From the IMG/VR virus record IMGVR_UViG_3300050821_006440, positions 1 to 41,952 of that record: 41,952 nt of DNA, one strand, 5' to 3'. The translations under genes and the position numbers were made by a program. This DNA comes from a virus. This document shows, in pieces, positions 6,199 to 12,539 of this stretch (its first letter is position 1; the number at the start of each line of letters is the position of its first letter). The notes below the pieces were generated by a model. It saw only the letters and a list, made by a program, of their open reading frames with translations, made no database searches and was not told the origin of the DNA.

Positions 6199-6537
6199 TT
6201 AAATTTCCAAGCCACAAGTGCAAGAGGCATTCTGGCCAATCCCTGCCGCGTGGCAGTGGTCCGGATGCCAAACGTTTTCCCTTAGACGCGCAAGGGCCGT
6301 TTCCAGCCGTTCGCGCTCTAAGGTTTCGTCGGACAGCTCGGCTTTAACCTCTTTCAGCTCCAGGCGCAAGGCTTCCAGCGTTTGGCCCTTGCGCGTCTCC
6401 CGATCCGCTTCCGCGCGCTCGGTTCGCTCTGTAAGCCTCTTCACGTCTTCCGTGCGCTCAAGCTCATAGCGTTGAATATACGCGACAAGCTCAGCCTTTT
6501 TCATGGTCATCAATCTATTCTCGGCCATGTAATACAC
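6199..6537 (-). CDS. Unknown coiled-coil protein with a C-terminal His/Cys cluster
   Basis: 112 aa from GTG 6537 (GGGAGGGTGAACC ahead; ATG 6528 is the alternative). A long charged coiled coil spans about residues 12-88, then a short tail WHPDHCHAAGIGQ followed by CTCG, which could bind a metal ion. It follows an intergenic region with a strong hairpin (6574-6608). Function unknown. Confidence 0.65.
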   Translation of the reverse strand: MYYMAENRLMTMKKAELVAYIQRYELERTEDVKRLTERTERAEADRETRKGQTLEALRLELKEVKAELSDETLERERLETALARLRENVWHPDHCHAAGIGQNASCTCGLEI

Positions 6538-6573
6538 GGTTCACCCTCCCTAGTGCAAATGATGGTTTAACGG

Positions 6574-6608
6574 CATTGCTAGGGGCCTTTGCAGGCCCTA
6601 GGCGATGC
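6574..6608 (-). other. Intergenic stem-loop in the leftward operon
   Basis: CTAGGGGCCT (6579-6588) pairs with AGGCCCTAG (6593-6601) with one bulged G and a four-base loop; GCAT (6574-6577) and ATGC (6605-6608) extend the stem. There is no U-tract on either strand. It lies in the 79-base gap before the 6537 start and is one of several such hairpins in this operon. Confidence 0.6.
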
Positions 6609-6616
6609 AGTTAAGC

Positions 6617-7207
6617 TCAGGCATACCAGGAACAATAATGTTTCTGGCCGTCAACGTGCAAGCTTGCGCTGTGGCCGTCACATTGGACGCCGTAAAACGT
6701 CTTGCCTTGATAGCTGGAGATTTGGATCAAACTTGTGTGTTCTGACGCGTTTTCGCGGAACTCCCCAGGGCAGGGCGTGGTATAGCCTGACATTGAAGAG
6801 CAGCCGGGGGCGGCTTCCATGTTCCGGCCAATACGGCGATATTTGATGCCCTTGGGCGTGGTGGCTGTGATTTGGTAGAAATCTATGTTTGTCTGGTCAT
6901 AGCCCCAGGACGTGTAAAGGATTTGGCCAACCTTGTAAGGGTTGATGAATTCCACGCGCGCCTTGCGTTTGTCTTCCTTTTGCTTGGCCAGCCGTTCGGC
7001 GTTCTGTGCCGCGTTATGCTCCATTTCCACTATCCAGGCCGCGCGCCGGGCTTCATCGTTGAAAAAGTAGCCTTTGACGAATTTCTCCCCGTTCTTTGAC
7101 TGGCGGAACATACGCGCCACAGGCTGATTGCGCGCATTGGTGCTCAGTTCAAAGCGAAGCCCGTTCACGTAAACGGGGTCAGGCCTTACTTGCGTCTGTG
7201 TGTCCAT
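6617..7207 (-). CDS. Unknown protein with the SWGYDQTN motif
   Basis: 196 aa. The N-terminal half holds a short beta region (PVYVNGLRFELSTNARN) and an Ala/Arg helix with Lys-rich end. The second half begins NPYKVGQILYTSWGYDQTNIDFYQI, a motif I know from hypothetical proteins of phages and plasmids, followed by a beta-rich part with several Cys and His and a C-terminal HYCSWYA. Function is not established. It has its own ribosome-binding site, GGGGAGC, inside the repeated 12-mer GAGCTGGGGAGC. Confidence 0.7.
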   Translation of the reverse strand: MDTQTQVRPDPVYVNGLRFELSTNARNQPVARMFRQSKNGEKFVKGYFFNDEARRAAWIVEMEHNAAQNAERLAKQKEDKRKARVEFINPYKVGQILYTSWGYDQTNIDFYQITATTPKGIKYRRIGRNMEAAPGCSSMSGYTTPCPGEFRENASEHTSLIQISSYQGKTFYGVQCDGHSASLHVDGQKHYCSWYA

Positions 7208-7247
7208 TGGAAAGCTCCCCAGCTCCTAGAATGGCCAATAGTGGCCG

Positions 7248-7318
7248 TGTTGGGCTTAACTGCCCAGTCCCGGGAATTGCTCCCGGGCCTTGGAAGTTAA
7301 ACGCTTAAGGGCGTTCGA
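7248..7318 (-). other. Three successive intergenic stem-loops
   Basis: TGGGC/GCCCA (7251-7255, 7262-7266), CCCGGGA/TCCCGGG (7269-7275, 7281-7287) and AACGC/GCGTT (7300-7304, 7311-7315) form three perfect hairpins in a row. The last overlaps the stop region of the gene at 7297-7956. None is followed by a U-run on the transcribed strand, so they are more likely mRNA structures than terminators. Confidence 0.6.
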
Positions 7319-7956
7319 ACCGTGTAACCGTTGCAATCCTTGATTTCGGTATATGTGCCGTTATAAAGCAATTGACTAGCGGCTTCCTCTTGGGCGTAGG
7401 TATGGCCGATATAGCCCCAGCAAGAGTCCAGCGCTTCGCCGTTTGGATCATAAACCGTGACCCCGTAAACCTCACCATCCACAACCTTGCGGAACTCATC
7501 CGAAATGGCCTTAAGATATTCCTTGGCTTGCTTGATACCCTTTGAACCCTTCCCCCATTCTGCCCAACGTGTTTCTTTGGTAATGACCAAGGTCACCCCG
7601 TCACCATTCCGGCCAAGGCTGCAATAGGCATACAGCGCGCCAACACGTTCCACCATTTCGTCAATTGATTCAATTTCATAGCCTATGCTGTCTTCCTTCT
7701 CTTGACGGCCAAGCTTGCTCTTTTCGTCGTGACTGTTCAGCCGTTCGCCTTCCCTGGAATCGTCCCAAAACAGGGAGCACGCAAAATCTTGGTCAAGGAA
7801 CTGGTTAAAGTCATAGCCTGAGTCTGCCTCAATAGTGGCCGTCCATCCGTAGTAATTGGCAACCTGTCCCCAGCCGTCCCGGTTTGATTTCAAATCCTCC
7901 CAATCCAATTCGCGCGCTAGGGCTTGGGCCGGGCTGAGCTTGTCTCTCTTTTGCAT
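7297..7956 (-). CDS. Unknown acidic protein
   Basis: 219 aa, acidic, with the pattern NYYGWTATIEADSGYDFNQF near residue 35 and a C-terminal half containing DPNGEALDSCWGYIG and a YTEIKDCNG hairpin. No nuclease, kinase or membrane motif is visible. Like the 6617 gene it has its own leader, with three perfect hairpins upstream (7995-8047) and three downstream. Function unknown; an antirestriction-like role is possible from the company such proteins keep but is not shown. Confidence 0.65.
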   Translation of the reverse strand: MQKRDKLSPAQALARELDWEDLKSNRDGWGQVANYYGWTATIEADSGYDFNQFLDQDFACSLFWDDSREGERLNSHDEKSKLGRQEKEDSIGYEIESIDEMVERVGALYAYCSLGRNGDGVTLVITKETRWAEWGKGSKGIKQAKEYLKAISDEFRKVVDGEVYGVTVYDPNGEALDSCWGYIGHTYAQEEAASQLLYNGTYTEIKDCNGYTVRTPLSV

Positions 7957-7994
7957 GGTGAATACCTCGCCGGGCTATAGTGCCGGAGGACTTT

Positions 7995-8047
7995 GGCCCT
8001 AATTGGGCCTTCCTGAGCTTGAATGCTCAGAGCTGGCCTAAGCCAGC
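7995..8047 (-). other. Three tandem perfect stem-loops in the gap 7957-8063
   Basis: GGCCC/GGGCC (7995-7999, 8005-8009), CTGAGC/GCTCAG (8013-8018, 8025-8030) and GCTGGC/GCCAGC (8032-8037, 8042-8047) follow each other with three- and one-base gaps and loops of 5, 6 and 4 bases. This fills the leader of the 7297-7956 gene. No U-tract follows. Confidence 0.65.
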
Positions 8048-8063
8048 CCTTAGAACTCAAATG

Positions 8064-8321
8064 TTAGCAGTAATAGCGTTTCTTGGGACGGCTGGACTCT
8101 TCCTGGAGATGGAAGAGGATAGCCAGGAACGCGCCGGATTCCGTTTCGTTCTCCCCGTCCAGGACTTGGAAGCCCGTGGCCGTTGTCTTGTTGACCGTAT
8201 ACGTGTTGTCGCGCAAATCGTGGAATTGGCGCGCGTCCGTTTCCACCACGTCAAAGCGCGCGCCTTGAATCAGGAACGTTGAAACAACGCGCGCGCGGGG
8301 CTTGGCCGTTTTGGTTTGCAT
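8064..8321 (-). CDS. Unknown small protein
   Basis: 85 aa with a basic start (MQTKTAKPRARVVS) and an alternating beta-rich body (TFLIQGARFDVVETD, YTVNKTTATGFQVLD). It probably forms a small beta barrel. It lies three bases after the next gene in the operon and before the triple hairpin. No function recognised. Confidence 0.65.
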   Translation of the reverse strand: MQTKTAKPRARVVSTFLIQGARFDVVETDARQFHDLRDNTYTVNKTTATGFQVLDGENETESGAFLAILFHLQEESSRPKKRYYC

Positions 8322-8324
8322 GGT

Positions 8325-8621
8325 TTAGGCCCTCCCTTCGGCCTTGGAGATGGCGGCGTCCAGCATGGCCCCGAACGTTTCCCAGGTGGACTGGCAGGTG
8401 TTCCAGATGCCCGGGCACTCCAGCAGGACGTGCTTGCAGACTTCCAGCAGCTCCGGCGCGGCGGCGATTAGGCGGGCGTTGGCTTGGCATTCTGGCGTTT
8501 CAATGTCCCGCACGGATGCGCTGGCCAGAAGTACGCCGTCCTTGTCACGAATAGCCGCTGTGTTATTCTGGCAGTAGGCCGTCCACGGTCCCGGCGTGTG
8601 CTGCGCTTGCGTCTGTCCCAT
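8325..8621 (-). CDS. Conserved phage protein of the HTPGPW...ANARLIAAAPELLE family
   Basis: 98 aa from ATG 8621 behind GGGAGGTGTGAC. It carries both hallmarks of a very common small phage protein of unknown function: HTPGPWTAYCQNN with AAIRDKDGVLLAS near the start and ECQANARLIAAAPELLEVC in the middle, then a helical end. The stop of the 44-aa gene upstream lies within its ribosome-binding region, so the two are coupled. Confidence 0.85.
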   Translation of the reverse strand: MGQTQAQHTPGPWTAYCQNNTAAIRDKDGVLLASASVRDIETPECQANARLIAAAPELLEVCKHVLLECPGIWNTCQSTWETFGAMLDAAISKAEGRA

Positions 8622-8622
8622 G

Positions 8623-8757
8623 TCACACCTCCCGCATGACGACGAAAAACCCGAATTCGTCACTGCCCACGCCCAGGCGGATGTACCCAAGCAATTGCAG
8701 GGTTTCCACCTCAACCGGCGTTCTTACGTGTACCGTTCCTTTCGGCACTTTGTTCAT
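8623..8757 (-). CDS. 44-aa protein, first gene of the leftward operon
   Basis: ATG at 8755-8757 behind GGGGAGCTTAGACC gives MNKVPKGTVHVRTPVEVETL, then a beta-like IRLGVGSDEFGFFVVMREV and TGA at 8623. It is too short for common gene-finding cut-offs, but the ribosome-binding site, the coupling to the next gene and the codon pattern support it. It sits directly after the operator region at 8813-8842. Function unknown. Confidence 0.65.
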   Translation of the reverse strand: MNKVPKGTVHVRTPVEVETLQLLGYIRLGVGSDEFGFFVVMREV

Positions 8758-8764
8758 GGTCTAA

Positions 8765-8776
8765 GCTCCCCAGCTC
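8765..8776. repeat. GCTCCCCAGCTC 12-mer (one of three)
   Basis: The same 12 bases occur at 7214-7225, 8765-8776 and 10769-10780. On the minus strand the first two read GAGCTGGGGAGC and form the ribosome-binding leaders of the genes starting at 7207 and 8757. The third is in the loop of the terminator at 10755-10797. AGCT on both sides of CCCC can form a tiny hairpin. Confidence 0.6.
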
Positions 8777-8803
8777 AGTAGGACCGGAATTGATCCTGAA
8801 TAA

Positions 8804-8842
8804 AGTATATCAAATATTAGATAATAAATGATATCTAATATT
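8804..8842. promoter_or_regulatory. Operator-like palindrome in a divergent promoter region
   Basis: AATATTAGATA (8813-8823) and TATCTAATATT (8832-8842) are exact complements around eight bases, in an AT-rich gap (8758-8929) between the leftward operon and the rightward gene at 8930. On the minus strand a TATACT -10 (8804-8809) overlaps the edge of the palindrome. A dimeric repressor bound here would block the leftward promoter, as expected for a phage switch. The repressor is not identified; the RHH, LexA-type and HTH proteins in this genome are candidates. Confidence 0.6.
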
Positions 8843-8929
8843 ATGCTTATCCGTTCAAGGATTGAGGATTGTAGAATTGGAACGAAAATAGTAGACTATG
8901 GCCCTTGACGCGTTTTCAAGGTGGCCAAA

Positions 8930-9652
8930 ATGTCTGACAACGATTCAAAGACAGCGCTAGGCGAAACGTCCGAAAAAGGCGCGTATATCTATCTAATTCG
9001 TCACGGCGAAACGGCGTTGAATAAGGAAAACAAGCTTAGGGGCTGGACCAATCCACCGTTAAACAGGGAAGGGCAGAAACAGGCCGACAAAGCCCGGGAC
9101 ATATTCAGCCCAATTGACCTAGATGCCATCCATTCAAGTGACCTGACGCGCGCCACAGAGACAGCAGAGGCCATTGCGGGCAGTCAGGACGTAACCATAA
9201 TGGATACGCCCAACCTACGGCCTATCAATTTTGGCGATTGGAACGGCAAGCCATTGTCACAGGTAGAACCAAAGATGATTGAGCTTCAAGAGGATTGGAA
9301 AAAACACCCGTCTAAGAAAGCTCCCAACGGGGAAAGCTTTACAGAATTCCAATCCCGTATGCTGCTAATAGCGAAACATATGCTAAAGGGAGCAAAGCCA
9401 GGGAAACGCGTTTTGATGGTGGCCCATCTAAGGAACTGTATTTGGATGCTGGCTTACGCGTTGAATGGCCAGAAGCCGCTTGAAGGCGATTCCCTAGACC
9501 TATTAAACCGGATTACGCAACAAGAGGGACAAGCCAGCGTGCTATTCTACGGATTGGATAAAACGCTAAAGGTGCTGGCTATGAATACGGATGACGTAAA
9601 GGACGAGGATTCAAGCCCTAAGCCAGCGCTGGAAAAGGATCCTAAGAGCTAG
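8930..9652 (+). CDS. Histidine phosphatase (phosphoglycerate-mutase-like)
   Basis: 240 aa from ATG 8930 (AAGGTGG seven bases ahead). The LIRHGET box has the phospho-accepting His at residue 25 and Arg at 24. SSDLTRATETAEAI supplies the second arginine, and VAHLRNC the second histidine. The middle motif reads LRPINFGDWNGK: where cellular enzymes have an acidic L-x-E before the FG box, this has LRP, as I recall from a phage-borne subfamily, along with the PNGESFTEF segment. It would remove phosphate from small molecules or proteins in the cytoplasm; substrate unknown. The C-terminal 25 residues are charged and probably disordered. It stands alone in a more AT-rich segment, suggesting separate acquisition. 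Confidence 0.85.
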   Translation: MSDNDSKTALGETSEKGAYIYLIRHGETALNKENKLRGWTNPPLNREGQKQADKARDIFSPIDLDAIHSSDLTRATETAEAIAGSQDVTIMDTPNLRPINFGDWNGKPLSQVEPKMIELQEDWKKHPSKKAPNGESFTEFQSRMLLIAKHMLKGAKPGKRVLMVAHLRNCIWMLAYALNGQKPLEGDSLDLLNRITQQEGQASVLFYGLDKTLKVLAMNTDDVKDEDSSPKPALEKDPKS

Positions 9653-9690
9653 ATAATGGATAGAAATGTTTATGTTATTGGCGTTTTCGG

Positions 9691-9722
9691 CCTATAACCC
9701 AAAGAATTGTAATAGTTATAGG
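9691..9722. promoter_or_regulatory. Inverted repeat upstream of the HTH gene
   Basis: CCTATAAC (9691-9698) and GTTATAGG (9715-9722) are exact complements around 16 bases. A second pair, ATTGTAAT (9707-9714) and TTACAATT (9738-9745), lies partly inside. The whole 106-base gap is AT-rich and precedes the gene at 9759. This is probably an operator or promoter region. Confidence 0.45.
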
Positions 9723-9758
9723 TTAGAGCCATAGCCGTTACAATTGTCAAGAGGCACC

Positions 9759-10388
9759 ATGGGCGAGAATTCTATTCCTGACTCAAATGGTAAGGGATTA
9801 ACATTAAAGCAGCAATATTGGCATACCATTTATACACGTTGCGTATTGAATGGTGAAACGGTTAAGGCCGTTTGTGCCAATATGGGATTAAACGTTAATT
9901 CCGTGCAAGCTTGGATCTATGACTATAGGAATCAGCAAAGGGATATTGAGGCGGGCCGTTTGGATGCTGCAAGCCAATTAGGACGCATACCAGAACGCGC
10001 TAGGCGCGCTAGGAAGGATAAAGGGAGTCCAGGCGACAAGTTACAAGGGAAAATGCAGACGGCGCAAAAGGACGCTGTGAATACGCTTGCAAACGCTGCG
10101 AAGGGTAAAGAAGTTGGAAAGCAGGCGCTAGACGCAGCCAAGCTTATCCTAAGTAAGACGGAATTGCTCAAGGTGAAACAAGAAGATTCCAATCCTCCAA
10201 TAGTGTTGTCTGACAATCAATTAGCGGAACGTACTCTAGTCTCTTGTGTTGCCCTGCTAGGGCTTGCCACTGTCCAGGCTAAGCTTGCTGAGCTGGCTTC
10301 CAGTGGCCAGCTAGTCAATCCAGGCACAGTAGACGGCACGCGCGGCACAGTCCAGCCGGAAAGCTCTTTATTACCAAGTTCTTCCTAG
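9759..10388 (+). CDS. Helix-turn-helix DNA-binding protein (possibly terminase small-subunit-like)
   Basis: 209 aa; ATG 9759 has AAGAGGC ahead, while an upstream TTG at 9744 does not. Residues about 12-60 (LTLKQQYWHTIYTRCVLNGE, VKAVCANMGLNVNSVQAWIY) form a helix-turn-helix, followed by a basic Ala/Lys region and a C-terminal half with a hydrophobic helix (LVSCVALLGLATVQAKLAEL). Small terminase subunits share the N-terminal HTH plus oligomerisation core, and no other small subunit is obvious, but the large subunit is 4 kb away. A regulator is equally possible. Confidence 0.55.
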   Translation: MGENSIPDSNGKGLTLKQQYWHTIYTRCVLNGETVKAVCANMGLNVNSVQAWIYDYRNQQRDIEAGRLDAASQLGRIPERARRARKDKGSPGDKLQGKMQTAQKDAVNTLANAAKGKEVGKQALDAAKLILSKTELLKVKQEDSNPPIVLSDNQLAERTLVSCVALLGLATVQAKLAELASSGQLVNPGTVDGTRGTVQPESSLLPSSS

Positions 10389-10397
10389 CGCGACCGC

Positions 10398-10412
10398 CCG
10401 CCAGTGTGGCGG
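10398..10412. other. Hairpin after the HTH gene; contents of the 10389-10680 gap
   Basis: CCGCCA/TGGCGG with a three-base loop follows the stop codon by nine bases but lacks a U-run. A second short stem, GGGGT/ACCCC, occurs near 10470, and a T7 tract near 10549 has no clear stem before it. An ATG at 10577 opens 43 codons without a ribosome-binding site. Otherwise I see nothing in this stretch until the promoter at 10681. Confidence 0.4.
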
Positions 10413-10680
10413 ATGGTCAAGGGTGAGTGTGCGCGCGTTCTGGATATTGGAACGGGAGGCCCCCATAGGGGTGGCACCCCCGCCCCCGCCAGCCACCTTC
10501 CGCAGCCGTGGCCGCTGCTTAAGTCTAGCGCCCGCCTAACTTTTCAAATTTTTTTCGCCCAACTCTGAGCGCCTCCATGTCCCTATCCTTCCCGCATCAT
10601 CGCCTCACCGCGCACGAGCTACGCCTACGCGCCAACGATGCCCGCCGCGTCCGTATACGCCCAAAGCCATTATGGAAACG

Positions 10681-10709
10681 TTGTCTAATCAAACTGTTTC
10701 GACTATAAT
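10681..10709 (+). promoter_or_regulatory. Near-consensus sigma70 promoter
   Basis: TTGTCT (10681-10686), a spacer of exactly 17 bases and TATAAT (10704-10709). This is the best promoter match I found in the window. Transcription should start near 10716 and runs into two hairpins and then the gene at 10812. It is probably the start of the rightward late transcript. Confidence 0.8.
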
Positions 10710-10714
10710 AGCTA

Positions 10715-10797
10715 GTCGTTTCACCGCAGGGCCCCCACTCGCGGAGCGACTATGGCCCTAGGCGTTCTGCTCCCCAGCTCACGCCTAGGGCTATTTT
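10715..10797 (+). ncRNA. Candidate small RNA or antitermination leader
   Basis: The RNA from the 10681 promoter folds at once: AGTCG (10714-10718) with CGACT (10747-10751) and CCGC (10724-10727) with GCGG (10741-10744) make the first hairpin, with CAGGGCCCCCACT-like sequence in the loop. Three bases later the terminator hairpin 10755-10791 begins. Most transcripts would therefore end after about 80 nt unless read-through is allowed. Two adjacent stem-loops straight after a phage promoter recall the put RNA of HK022, which modifies RNA polymerase against termination; the sequence itself is not the same. Confidence 0.6.
10755..10797 (+). terminator. Intrinsic terminator just before the late gene run
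   Basis: GCCCTAGGCGT (10755-10765) pairs perfectly with ACGCCTAGGGC (10781-10791) around a 15-base loop, followed by TATTTTTA. It lies about 40 bases after the predicted transcription start and 20 bases before the ATG at 10812, so everything downstream depends on read-through. Confidence 0.85.
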
Positions 10798-10811
10798 TAA
10801 TAGGAGGGTAG

Positions 10812-11045
10812 ATGCGTTTTGACACGCCATTGAAGAAGTTGCGCCGTAAACTCAAATGCTTCCTGACTGGCCACTTCTGGCTACGTACTCACTATCCAGC
10901 CGTCAAAGGGTACAAGGGGCCTCGCGGCCAACGCATGGTGGAGGGTCTATCCTGCCGGTGCGGAGCATGGGCAATTGGCCATTGGGAGCTAGAGAACCTG
11001 GACCCGGTGATTATCAAGCGGCATAACATTCGGACGCATGAATGA
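10812..11045 (+). CDS. Small basic protein with a Cys pair
   Basis: 77 aa, TAGGAGGGTAG site ahead of ATG 10812. A basic N-terminus (MRFDTPLKKLRRKLKCFLTG), then GLSCRCGAWAIGHWELE, a C-x-C pair that could be half a zinc site. It starts a chain of genes overlapping as ATGA (10812, 11042, 11278, 11562). Function unknown. Confidence 0.7.
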   Translation: MRFDTPLKKLRRKLKCFLTGHFWLRTHYPAVKGYKGPRGQRMVEGLSCRCGAWAIGHWELENLDPVIIKRHNIRTHE

Positions 11046-11281
11046 CGCGTAAGTATACGAAGAGCGGCAAGCCGCGCAAGCCATACACCCGGCGCAAGCC
11101 CTATCCCCATGGTCCGCGCAAGCCCGGCCTCGCCCGGGAGTATATGGACGCGTTCAACCTCACGCAGAGCTTTGAAGGCGCAGCGAAGTTATTCGGCGTA
11201 ACTCCGAATGCAATCAAGCTCTATTTCAAACGCAACGGTATCGAGATCATCAAGCACGCACGCAAACGGGAGCCAAAATGA
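11042..11281 (+). CDS. Small helix-turn-helix DNA-binding protein
   Basis: 79 aa with an extremely basic, proline-rich arm (residues 1-30, SGKPRKPYTRRKPYPHGPRK) followed by a helix-turn-helix: SFEGAAKLFGVTPNAIKLYFKR (about 43-64). The arrangement is like homeodomain-type resolvases and small regulators. ATGA overlaps on both sides make it part of the coupled run. It might regulate this operon or serve in DNA packaging. Confidence 0.7.
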   Translation: MTRKYTKSGKPRKPYTRRKPYPHGPRKPGLAREYMDAFNLTQSFEGAAKLFGVTPNAIKLYFKRNGIEIIKHARKREPK

Positions 11282-11565
11282 CCAAGCCAGTTAAGACAGA
11301 CGCGACGAAAGCAGCCGAGGAAGCGCTTCAAAAGGAAATTGAGGCACGCAATAAGGCGCACGCGCCGAACCGTCCACATACACAGCTATGGTGCCTTGAT
11401 TGTGAGACGGGCGGCGGCGAGACGCTTCACGCGGAAGGCTCCATGGAATGGGTCATGCTCAACGCATTCCGGAAGCTGGCCGAGTACAACTTCCTCGGCA
11501 TTAACATTCGGGTGTATATGAAGGCGCTCGGGCCTACTCCTGAGCGCAAGGCGGAAAAGCCATGA
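11278..11565 (+). CDS. Small protein with a CxxC pair
   Basis: 95 aa. A charged helical N-terminus (residues 1-35), then TQLWCLDCETGGGETLH with C-x2-C, and a C-terminal alpha/beta part (MLNAFRKLAEYNFLGINIRVY). Only one Cys pair is present, so any zinc site would need a partner. ATGA overlaps both neighbours. Not recognised. Confidence 0.65.
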   Translation: MTKPVKTDATKAAEEALQKEIEARNKAHAPNRPHTQLWCLDCETGGGETLHAEGSMEWVMLNAFRKLAEYNFLGINIRVYMKALGPTPERKAEKP

Positions 11566-11888
11566 CCCTCCAAATCCCCCGCGCCATCACGTCCATACGC
11601 CAGAACGAGCGCGCGCTTAAGCGCATGTCGCGTTGGATGACTGAGCCTGAGATTGACGCCAGCCCGCGTCGGCACCGGCAGCTCTTGCGCTTGTCCAAGG
11701 CCATTCGGCGCTTCGAGAAGCCGCGCTATGACCATCTTTTCTACACACCCACGGAATGGGAGATGATGGAGTTTCGGCTTGAGAACTTGAACATCCCTTC
11801 GACTGGCCTAGACGCCGACTCAGTTCGCGCATACTTGAATGGCGAGATCACCACGGATCAGCTCATTGCGAAGGCGAACCATGAGTGA
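11562..11888 (+). CDS. Unknown basic helical protein
   Basis: 108 aa, basic in the first 60 residues (RQNERALKRMSRWM, RRHRQLLRLSKAIRRFEK) and acidic towards the end (GLDADSVRAYLNGEITTDQL). Mostly helical with no Cys. Its start overlaps the previous stop as ATGA and its end overlaps the next gene by eight bases. Function unknown. Confidence 0.65.
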   Translation: MTLQIPRAITSIRQNERALKRMSRWMTEPEIDASPRRHRQLLRLSKAIRRFEKPRYDHLFYTPTEWEMMEFRLENLNIPSTGLDADSVRAYLNGEITTDQLIAKANHE

Positions 11889-12057
11889 CTATCCCGCCTG
11901 GGTCTGCCAGGACTGCGCCTTAGCCAACGGAGGCCGCATCATCCCCGGCCACGTCAGCACGCACCACGATGGCAAGTGTGACCTATGCGGCCAGGTCAAG
12001 TCTGTGACGGAGCCGAGGGACTATGGGCATTTGCCCAAGTTGGAGAAGAAGCAATGA
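11881..12057 (+). CDS. Small zinc-ribbon protein
   Basis: 58 aa from ATG 11881. WVCQDCALANGG and later KCDLCGQVKSVTEPRDYGH give two C-x2-C knuckles 24 residues apart, a zinc ribbon common among short phage proteins of unknown function. A longer in-frame start at 11839 would lie fully inside the previous gene and lacks a binding site. The stop overlaps the next start as ATGA. Confidence 0.75.
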   Translation: MSDYPAWVCQDCALANGGRIIPGHVSTHHDGKCDLCGQVKSVTEPRDYGHLPKLEKKQ

Positions 12058-12437
12058 GCGACCCATTACTTACCTGCCCGCTATGCGGCCATTCAGCTCA
12101 CAATCACGGCGATCATTGGTCTTGCTCCAATGACCCGATTTGCCCGCTTGGGTGCGCCGTATATACCAAGGAGGATTGGGCAGAACAGCATACTAGGTTT
12201 ACTCGGCTGATTGCAGGCCGAACCGAATCCATAGAGCTGGAGTCGCTGAGGTCCAAGATCGGTCCTTTGGACGCGGAAGCCTGCCGCTGGCACATCATAG
12301 CCGACGAGCGCGCAGCCGAGATCGTGCGCCTGAATGGCCTATTGATTGAGCATGGCCGCACCTTTTACAGGATGCGCGACAAGCTCACCGCGTTGGGGCA
12401 TTGGCCGTTAGAAGAACAGATCCCGCCTCCGGAATAA
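12054..12437 (+). CDS. Zinc-ribbon protein, restriction-alleviation (Lar)-like N-terminus
   Basis: 127 aa. The N-terminus, LLTCPLCGHSAHNHGDHWSC followed by a nearby second Cys, is the C-x2-C ... C-x5-C pattern of Lar-type proteins, which protect phage DNA from type I restriction. The rest is a helical domain (about 45-120). Zinc binding is clear; the Lar function is only suggested by similarity of pattern, and the usual Lar family is shorter. ATGA overlap with the gene before; a large terminator follows. Confidence 0.6.
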   Translation: MSDPLLTCPLCGHSAHNHGDHWSCSNDPICPLGCAVYTKEDWAEQHTRFTRLIAGRTESIELESLRSKIGPLDAEACRWHIIADERAAEIVRLNGLLIEHGRTFYRMRDKLTALGHWPLEEQIPPPE

Positions 12438-12456
12438 CGGGCCGGTGGCGGGCTAG

Positions 12457-12510
12457 ACCCCCGGGGCCGAACGAAGCTGGCACAGCGCCAGGGCCTCGGG
12501 GGTTGCTATT
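12457..12510 (+). terminator. Large nested-stem terminator
   Basis: ACCCCCGGGGCC (12457-12468) pairs with GGCCTCGGGGGT (12492-12503) with one non-Watson-Crick pair; inside, CTGGC (12477-12481) pairs with GCCAG (12487-12491). TGCTATTTTG follows. It ends the coupled run 10812-12437. Confidence 0.75.
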
Positions 12511-12532
12511 TTGAACTGAAATATTGTATAAA
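12503..12532 (+). promoter_or_regulatory. Possible promoter for the membrane peptide
   Basis: TTGCTA (12503-12508) and TATAAA (12527-12532) are 18 bases apart, directly after the terminator. Transcription would start at about 12538-12540, at the ATG of the next gene itself, so the message would be leaderless. Confidence 0.45.
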
Positions 12533-12539
12533 TGACTCG

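Noticed and set aside
10577-10708. A 43-codon ORF (MSLSFPHHRLTAHELRLRA...)
   Set aside because: It has no ribosome-binding site and its end lies across the -35 and -10 boxes of the strong promoter at 10681. Probably chance.
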